A DNA stretch of 64,000 nt from Megalobrama amblycephala (lineage: Eukaryota > Chordata > Actinopteri > Cypriniformes > Xenocyprididae): NCBI RefSeq assembly GCF_018812025.1, contig NC_063045.1, forward strand, positions 48,986,691 through 49,050,690. The letters are read 5' to 3'. The position numbers and the translations under genes were made by a program. The notes under the pieces are model-generated. The model was not told the origin of the DNA. It did not search any database and saw only the letters and a program-made list of their open reading frames with translations. Positions 56,574 to 64,000 of this stretch are shown piece after piece. Each line of letters starts with the position of its first letter. The first letter of the stretch is position 1.

Positions 56574-57332
56574 ATTAAGTTCCATTTAACTTAATTGGCA
56601 ATGACCATTTCTGGGATATTTTGGCTTCATTTTTCTACAGTGGAAGGAAGTGGTGACACGTCATCAGTCTTTTTTTACAATATATGATTTATAGATATAT
56701 GCTATTATGTGGCATAATACTGTCTGTGTACCATCGTGTATAGTGTATTGTATTCTGTAGGCTTAGTTGCTTTTTGTAGTTATTGACTGTATTACTTTGA
56801 AAAAAAAAAAAAAAAAAAAAAACTAAAATGCATGCTTGCATTACATCATCTGGGATCACTCTCAACAAAAAAAAATGTTGATCCCCTGAATATTTACAAA
56901 CTGTCACAATCACAAAGCAAATGCCAGCTAATGATTCATTCAAGACATCAATATATTCTGGTGTGAATATGTCTGTTCACAAGATGATGCAGAAGCATTT
57001 TTTAAAAACTTTTGTTCTATTTAAAGCAAATGTAATGAAAATGAATAAATAAGTTTAAGCTGTTAAGCTTAATCACAGTATGAAAATGTTCATAATATTT
57101 TCAAGGTTTTATTACTGAATTTCTTTATATGTTGTTTTCAAACAAAGGAATGAATCAAAAAGCAGCTTGGTTTCAGTCCAGAGGTTTTAAATATATTTGG
57201 CCTGTTTACAACACAGATTTTACAACATCCAAAACATTCAAAAACAGTCAACTCTGTTAAATTAGATATTTGTTAAATGATCACAGCTCATTAGGTTCAA
57301 ACCTGTCATTTTTGTTTTGAATTTCTCCTACT
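56574..57332. repeat. Stranded OR 3' flank (original flank of OR6)
   Basis: Matches 58187-58943 and 45130-45884, that is, the sequence just downstream of OR6 and OR5, but it ends within the OR coding tail and is followed by unrelated sequence. Confidence 0.75.
57306..57332 (-). pseudogene. 25-bp 3' remnant of an OR coding sequence
   Basis: On the minus strand it encodes the last residues of the OR tail (RRNSKQK then TGA at 57308-57306). The rest of the gene is replaced by MITE sequence starting at 57333/57334. Explained by the rearrangement of the OR6 locus. Confidence 0.75.
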
Positions 57333-58919
57333 CTCTTGCTGCCTCATTGTCTTATAAGAGAATGACGTGTACGGTAGCGTTTGTACATGAAGGCACCTCA
57401 CGAAACTGATTTCAGACAGACTTCTGAGGCAGCGTAACAGTTTAATGATCTACAGCAATATAGAGCGAGCTTTGGTGAGAACTAAACAAATAATTAATTA
57501 CTACAGTAGTAATTTCTCGATAGAAATTATATCAAAATTGAAATATGTTGGTCAAAATCGTACATTTATACACAAACTGAGCAGCAAACGCAACTTTCAG
57601 ACGCCATCTTTATTTTTCTAGCTCAACTGTCACAGAATGGAAAGCACAGGATTGTGGGATATCAAAGGTAGCTAAGAATACATCCATGCTTCCTTCAAAA
57701 ATCGATCTGAGGAAGGTATCTCATGAGACAGGAAGTGAAGCTAACATTGGATTCGGACGTGCCTTGATGCCTTACTACCTAGAAATGTGTCCTCAGAAGG
57801 CAGCATTTCCCAGTTTTCGGACACAGCCTTCCTCCCACCTCTGCCGCACACATCCTGAAAAGTGAAGCCAAAACATTTTGATCGTCCCCTGGTGGCTGGC
57901 TGCAGTATAGGTCATCGAATGAAATGTGATCTCGAGCCAAACTAAAAAATCCAGTTACACTTACATTATCAAATTATTATTGTTTCTGTCAATCAGGTAG
58001 TTATTATCACGCTGACATATGTTCAAGGGTTCGCTTTTCCAATAGGTTTGTTTTTGGTAAGTTATTTGATGCTATAAACATGTAGTGTAACATCATGATT
58101 GACAGCTGTGCTTGCGATTGAGTCTGCGGGAGCGGGAGTATGGGCAGGACCTTAAAATGACTGCTCCACCTCAGGATCACTACTGCACAGATTCAAGTTC
58201 CATTTAACATAATTGGCAATGACCATTTCTGGGATATTTTGGCTTGATTTTTCTACAGTGGAAGGAAGTGGTGACACGTCATCAGTCTTTTTTTACAATA
58301 TATGATTTATAGATATATGCTATTATATGGCATAATACTGTCTGGGTACTATCGTGTATAGTGTATAGTGTATTGTATTCTGTAGGCTTAGTTGCTTTTT
58401 GTAGTTATTGACTGTATTGTAAAAAAAAAACTAAAATGCATGCTTGCATTACATCATCTGGGATCATTCTCAGCAAAAAAAAAATGTTGATCCCCTGAAT
58501 ATTTAGAAACTGTCACAATCACAAAGCAAATGCCAGCTAATGATTCATTCAAGACATCAATATATTCTGGTGTGAATATGTCTGTTCACAAGATGATGCA
58601 GAAGCATTTTTTAAAAACTTTTGTTCTATTTAAAGCAAATGTAATGAAAAAAATAAAATAAAATAAGCTTAAGATGTTAAGCTTAATCACAGTATGAAAA
58701 TGTTCATAATATTTTCAAGGCTTTATTACTGAATTTCTTTATATGTTGTTTTCAAACAAAGGAACCAATAAAAAAACAGCTTGATTTCAGCCCAGAGGTT
58801 TTAAACATATTTGGCCTGTTTACAAAACAGATTTTACAACATCCAAAACATTCAAAAACAGTCAACTCTGTTAAATTAGATATTTGTTAAATAATCACAG
58901 CTCATTAGGTCCAAACCTG

Positions 58920-59918
58920 TCATTTTTGTTTTGAATTTCTCCGACTAAATGTCATTTTCTTTGTAGTGTTCACCTTCCTTCGTTTATAGAGTTCTTTAAT
59001 GGATTGCATTACCTCCTCTGTCATTAGAGCGTATATAATGGGATTCAGCATAGGTGATACTATCTGAGTCAAGGAAAGGATAATTGTCTGGGTGTTCGGA
59101 TTTAGTGTTGTTAAGGATGCAATAACATTGCTTGAAAATGGGATATAACTGATTGCCACCAACATGAGGTGTGAGGTGCAGGTTTTCATGGCTTTGATCC
59201 GTTCAGCACCATGAGCAATCTTAAGCAAAGCCTGAGAAATGCATAAATATGAGATTATGATCAGTATCAGCGGTGTGCAAACCATGAGACCAAAGGTAAG
59301 TTTTAACATCAGAATATTTATAGAATTATCATTACAAGCTCTATAGATAATGCCATAATCACAAAAATAACTATCAATCACATTCGATCCACAAAAAGAG
59401 ATTCTATTCACCAAACCTACATATACAGAAAAATATATCGCAGAAAAAATCCACATAATACCTATAATCAGAAACATGGCTGTTTTGGTTATAATGGCAT
59501 GATACCGTAGAGGAAAACAAATAGCAACCAGTCTGTCATAACCCAAGACAAGTAGAGTCAAAGAATGTAGAATCATAAAAAAATACACAAAAAACAAATT
59601 TGCCAAGCACGCTTCATATGAAACGACATGGTGGTCAAACAAAAATATGTCAATGCTATTTGGAATCAAAGCCGAGCTTTCACACAGATTAATAAGGGCC
59701 AGATGGAAAACAGCAATGTATTTGGCTGTGTGAAGTCTGCGGGCCAAATAAATGATACACATGATAAATGAGTTCCCTAAAACAGTCACAACATACACCA
59801 AAGACAAGAACACATAGTAGTATTTCACATGTGGGACATTAGAAAAGCCTTTGATGAAAAATGTTGCAGGACGAACAAAGGTCACATTTGCAGAGGAGTT
59901 TGACTGTGTGGAGCTCAT
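58920..59918 (-). CDS. Odorant receptor OR6 (intact, Asn at the conserved TM2 Asp)
   Basis: 332 residues from ATG 59918 (MSSTQSNSS...). Like OR5 it lacks the loop-2 Leu and one loop-3 residue, and shares LGN, GYDRLVAIC, KTCTSH and PMLNPIIY. Its TM2-loop-1 stretch (IDIFLFDHH) and SVYVG agree with OR4 rather than OR5. The TM2 motif is LALINLC: codon 77 is AAT (59690-59688) where the other five genes have GAT, so the Asp at the class-A position 2.50 is Asn. The frame is otherwise intact and the promoter elements are present. Whether the receptor signals is uncertain. Confidence 0.93.
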   Translation of the reverse strand: MSSTQSNSSANVTFVRPATFFIKGFSNVPHVKYYYVFLSLVYVVTVLGNSFIMCIIYLARRLHTAKYIAVFHLALINLCESSALIPNSIDIFLFDHHVVSYEACLANLFFVYFFMILHSLTLLVLGYDRLVAICFPLRYHAIITKTAMFLIIGIMWIFSAIYFSVYVGLVNRISFCGSNVIDSYFCDYGIIYRACNDNSINILMLKLTFGLMVCTPLILIIISYLCISQALLKIAHGAERIKAMKTCTSHLMLVAISYIPFSSNVIASLTTLNPNTQTIILSLTQIVSPMLNPIIYALMTEEVMQSIKELYKRRKVNTTKKMTFSRRNSKQK

Positions 59919-60191
59919 GATAGCTGTTGTCTGGCTTTTTGTGACCTGTGATAAAGAACTGTTATAGAAATGCACATTATAACAGAATATTCAAATAATT
60001 ATTTCATTTTCAGTCACAGTGGACAAAAATGTTTGTATGTTCCTTGATATAACCATATTGAATTAATATTAAAAAAAAGTAATTGCTCATTGTAGTAAAA
60101 GGTTTAGAGAGAAAAGCGAAGAAACATATGGTTTAAACTCAACCTTTTACTAAGCTGCCAGAGTCTCATTATTCTACCAGCTATCAGACAC

Positions 60192-60258
60192 ATTTATAAT
60201 AGATCATTGCCTTGATCTTGGGACTTTAGTTGATAGAGCAATGCTTCTCCCTATAGAT
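60192..60258 (-). promoter_or_regulatory. OR6 core promoter: TATA box and Olf/EBF-like site
   Basis: TATAAAT (60198-60192, minus) in TATAAATGTGTCTGAT; CTCCCTATAGAT at 60247-60258, one base different from OR3-OR5. Confidence 0.5.
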
Positions 60259-62039
60259 TCGAGCAAGTAGGGGCAGGAGTAAAGCAACAGTGCCACTGTC
60301 CAGAAAGCTCCTCTTTTTTCTTCACTTCCAATTAATGCCCCAATTAATGCCCCCACAACCAAATTTATTTTACATAGGCATATTGTTGTAAGATTTCAAT
60401 TAACTAATCTTAAAACTAAATGCAAGGTTCAACAACAAATATTTCATTAAAAAGAATATTTTAATCAACATTGTTATGCTGCATGAAGTGAAGTTCCTAA
60501 ACATTTTAGGAGTGAACCCATCTAATATTTCAATTAACTCCCTGAGCATATAATTAGCTGCTCACAGTAATAAAATATGTTTAACCTTAACATCTTAAAG
60601 ATTATATAGGCAAACGAACTTTGATCCAAAGTGAATCTGAATTCTGTTACGTGAATCTGTCTCATGCAGTCTGTTTGACGCCCATGTGCTCGCTTATGCT
60701 CAGTGAAGTCTGTGAACCTCAACAACCAAGATAAGTAACTACAGATAAATGGAAATACTCACGTGTATTCATAAAATTTGTAAATAATGATAAAACCATC
60801 AAATGTGCGCTGTGTACTCGGGATAAACAATTCTAAACACATGAACAACACAGGCACCTGGCAGCAAACATTATGTTTATAGGCGCTTAGATGCATTTAA
60901 GTTCTTGTGGACTTTCTTCATGAAGAGTGCACAGACAAGAGTAATCAAGAGTTTTCATCATCAATACTCACGTGTATACATAAAATTTGCAAATAATGAT
61001 AAAACTGTCAAATGTGCCCAGCAGAGGTTGTGCATCCTTCCTTAATCTTTTGATCGAGATATACTTAAAAATGTAATTAAGTATTCTAAGTATACTTGAC
61101 TTGTAGTTGTTTTTACTCTTTTGACTGAGTAGCCTATTAAATATACTTTTTTACATATTTTATAAACTTATACATCTTTTTCTTATATATCTTATAAACT
61201 TACTTTGTTTGAAAATATTTATAAAGAAAACAGAAATGTCCCTAATTCTGAGTATCTGCATTTTTATCTAGGCTAGTCCACTTTTTCAGTTATCCATGTT
61301 TTCACCTCACTGTTTTATGGTAGGGGGCATTATTATACTTCTAGTACAGAATCTCTGATCAAAACACAGGTGAAGAAAAAGCAAAAAAAAGTGGGATAGA
61401 AAATTGTTTAAGGTAACACGATCATCAAATATTAAACGGAATATAAATCAAAACTGCCTAACACTACTGAATGAAATATCAAATGTCGAGCTATAGGACT
61501 GTGAAGCTTTGTAGGTGTTGATGGACTCAATCCACTTTATCTGTGTTTTGATCATCATTCTGAATCTTATCCGGACAAAGTCTTTGACAAAAATTGCAAT
61601 TTTCTCAGTTTAAAATGTTGCCTTTTTTATGAAACTTACCAACATTCAAGTGTTGATAAAAAAGCTAGAATAAAATGTTTTTAAAATGGAAAGTTAAAGT
61701 ACAATAAAAAAATATATTTGAAGTATAAAAAATGAATACCTAATATATAAATAGTAAACTAAGATTGATGTTATGTTCACTTAAAGAAAACTTAAGTAAA
61801 CATGCAGTATAAAACTACTAAACTAGTAGTTTACTGAGAGTACAACTGGAAAGGATTTAACTTAGATATTCTATCATCTTTTCACATTTATTTTGCCTCT
61901 GTCCTAGCTATTTTGTAGTGTGTTGCAGCCATCAAGATCAAAATTTGTTTGTATATACACAATATAATTATATCGGTCAATAAAAACATTGGAAAACTTT
62001 TCTTAGTACATTTATCAGTTAAAAAAAAAGGTTCATGAG
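60259..62039. other. OR6 far 5' flank and spacer
   Basis: 60259-61506 matches the upstream regions of OR4 and OR5 with a deletion around 61040 (the end of the LINE scrap and part of the AAGTATACTT repeat). Homology ends at GGACTGTGAAG (61506). 61507-62039 is AT-rich with no gene or repeat I can name. Confidence 0.6.
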
Positions 62040-62448
62040 TGTCAGACAACAGATGGGAACAAGAGGGTCACAGTTAACACGTAATTTATTTATAGACAGA
62101 GGCATGAACACAGAAACAGAGGTAAGCAGTTTGTAGATATGAGCACGTTGATGACAGTCACTTAGCTGAACTGATACAGAGTCCTTTCTCTTTAACAGGT
62201 TGTTAGAAGACTGAAGACAAGACGAGACACTGGAGTTGAAACACAAAGACATCAGAAGGGTAAGGAGTTCAGGTAAGTGTAAACAAGACCAGACACCGAT
62301 GTGAGGGAAGTGCGAATTTTTATAGTGCTGGTGGAATGATGTTCAGGTGATGTCAATTAGAATTCGGGTGATTGGGAATGAGTGGGCGGAGCGGAGATCC
62401 GGTGACGATGTACGCTGTGTGTTAGTGGTGGGAACTGACTCTGTGAGA
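62040..62448 (-). repeat. LTR of a gypsy element (minus strand)
   Basis: On the minus strand it follows a purine run (GGAGGAGGAGGT). It contains a TATA-like CACTATAAAAATTC (about 62327-62314) and AATAAA (62090-62085) and ends ...TCTGACA at 62040. The first base of the expected TG is altered. Limits are estimated. Confidence 0.6.
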
Positions 62449-64000
62449 GTACCTCCTCCTCCACGGGCGGCTCCTGACGACCAGATAGGGATGCTGACGA
62501 CGGGGTCTACCTCGACCCAGAGGAGCACAATGGTCAGGATGGTCTTGGTGGAACTGAGTGAGCAGCGATGGATGAAGGATGTCATGACGATTTACCCAGG
62601 ACCGCTCCTCTAGGCCGTAGTCCTCCCAGTCGACTAGGTATTCCAGCGCTGGACCCCGCAGTCGAGAGTCAAGGATTGTCCGCACCCGGTAGATGTTCTT
62701 GCCTTCGATGATCTTGGGGGGAGGAGGTACTGCATCGTCACCAGTATCTGTGGAAGGAGGTGACAAGGGTTCAGTGTGAGGTTTTAACAGTGAAACATAA
62801 AATGAAGGTGAGATGCGATACTCAGGGGGTAAGTTGAGCCGGTAGGTGACCTCGTTGAGCTGCCTCTGGATGGTGAATGGATGTACCAGGGACTCAGCTT
62901 GCGACAGGGAAGTCGGAGACGGATGTCCCGGGTCGAGAGCCATACCCTCTGGCCAGGTTGGTATTGCGGAGTTGGGCCTCTTCTGGCATCAGCTTGTTCC
63001 TTATGTCTCCGAACTGCCTGTTGCAGATGTATATGAGCTGAGTCCCACACTCTCTCGCTCTGCTGGAACCAGTGGTTGACAGCTGGAACCTCCAAGGGCT
63101 CACCCGACCATGGGAAGAGTGGAGGTTGGAAACCCAGGATGCACTGGAACGGGGTGAGCCCTGTGGTGGATTGACGGAGGCAGTTCTGGGCATATTCCGC
63201 AGGAACTGGCTCCAGCTGTCCTGGTTCCGGTGGCAGTATACCCGCAGGTATCTCCCGATCTCCTGGATCTTCCACTCAGTCTGGCCGTTGGTTTGAGGGT
63301 GGTATCCTGATGACAGGCTGACTGACACTCCTAGGAGCTTGAAGAAGGACTTCCAGACTCGAGAGATGAATTGGGGTCCGCAGTCCGAGACAATGTCCTC
63401 TGGAATTCCAAAGTGGCTGAACACATGATGGAATAGAGCCTCCGCGCCTCAAGCAGTTGGCAGTCCTTTGAGAGGGATGAGTTTGCAGGTTTTGGAGAAT
63501 CGATCTACGACAACGAAGACACAGGTGTAACGATTGGAAGGATGAAGATCCGTCATGAAATCGATACCCAGGTGAGTCCACCCTCTGGGAGCTTCCTAGG
63601 AGTGTCAGCAATGGCAAAGACTGAGCATCCCTTGACATATCGGGAGACATCCTGGGGCATGGACGGCCACCAGTAGTGTTGCTGCAGGAGCGAGAGGGTA
63701 CGTGAACTACCTGGGTGTCCAGAGCCCGGAGAGGTGTGAGCTAAATCCATGAAGGGTTGACGTGAGTAGGTGGTACGTAGAGTTGCCCCGCAGGACCTCC
63801 CGGAGGAGCAGGGTCGGTGGAGTTAGCCTCGGAGATTTGTTGGTTAATGCTCCACTGGATGGCACTGACGATCATGGCTGGAGGGAGGATGGGTTTTGAG
63901 TCAGTATTCTGTGGATCAGGTTGGTACAAATGAGATAGGGCATCAGCTTTGCCATTATTATCTCCAGGACCATAGGTTACAGTGAAGTTGAATCTTGTAA
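62422..64000 (-). pseudogene. Ty3/gypsy pol fragment: RNase H end, integrase, chromodomain; several frameshifts
   Basis: Read from the right edge: RNase H end (FNFTVTYGPGDNNGKADALS), linker, integrase zinc region (YWWPSMPQDVSRYVKGCSVF, the second Cys of the CxxC pair being Phe), core with [23 protein letters not shown] and NGQTE, then a GPF-like part and a chromodomain with YLVDWEDYG and ERSWV. Breaks: frameshifts near 63745, 63575, 63210 and 62900, and TGA 63451-63449. Related to the element at 1-1372 but a different subfamily (the LTRs differ). The N-terminal part of pol and gag are outside the window. Confidence 0.85.

Overview
The window looks like teleost, most likely cyprinid, nuclear DNA. 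It holds six intact, intronless odorant-receptor (OR) genes, all on the minus strand, set in DNA that is mostly transposable elements: Ty3/gypsy with a chromodomain, DIRS-type tyrosine-recombinase retrotransposons, and many short hAT-like elements with 8-bp target duplications. No tRNA, rRNA, CRISPR or bacterial-type operon was seen.

Layout. 1-1372: 3' end of a gypsy element and its LTR. 1.6-12.9 kb: a tandem duplication, each copy carrying one OR (OR1 at 4.0-5.0 kb, OR2 at 10.9-11.9 kb), each copy with different later insertions. 14.1-19.4 kb: a nearly complete but inactivated DIRS element (gag-like, RT/RNase H, tyrosine recombinase, inverted termini, internal complementary region). 21.1-22.1 kb: OR3. 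23.1-30.6 kb: a non-coding DIRS derivative (N1). 31.2-32.2 kb: OR4. 34.1-41.0 kb: a second one (N2). 41.4-44.8 kb: fold-back and hAT-like elements. 45.9-46.9 kb: OR5. 48.6-55.6 kb: a third DIRS derivative (N3), truncated and itself invaded by a small element with split direct repeats. 56.6-61.5 kb: rearranged OR6 block. 62.0-64.0 kb: decayed gypsy element on the minus strand, running off the window.

How it fits together. The ORs form one close subfamily (OR1/OR2, OR3, OR4, OR5/OR6) and share a recognisable core promoter: a TATAAAT box about 200-290 bp upstream of each ATG and an Olf/EBF-like CTCCCTANAGAY site about 50 bp further upstream. The locus grew by segmental duplication that carried transposons along: N2 and N3 lie at the same flanking position upstream of OR4 and OR5, so they are copies of one insertion. 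N1 is independent, and its unoccupied target site is preserved beside OR5 and OR6.

The most unusual items are: (i) a non-coding element at 51851-54218 with an A1-B1A2-B2 split-direct-repeat layout and an AT junction dinucleotide, as expected of a Ngaro/PAT-like tyrosine-recombinase retroelement; (ii) direct evidence in the DIRS elements for a single AAC/GTT triplet at both ends and at the circle-junction-like internal region; (iii) a mosaic OR6 locus whose 3' flank was recently copied from OR5 and which leaves a 25-bp tail of an OR coding sequence behind. All family names come from motifs and structure read by eye; no database was searched.
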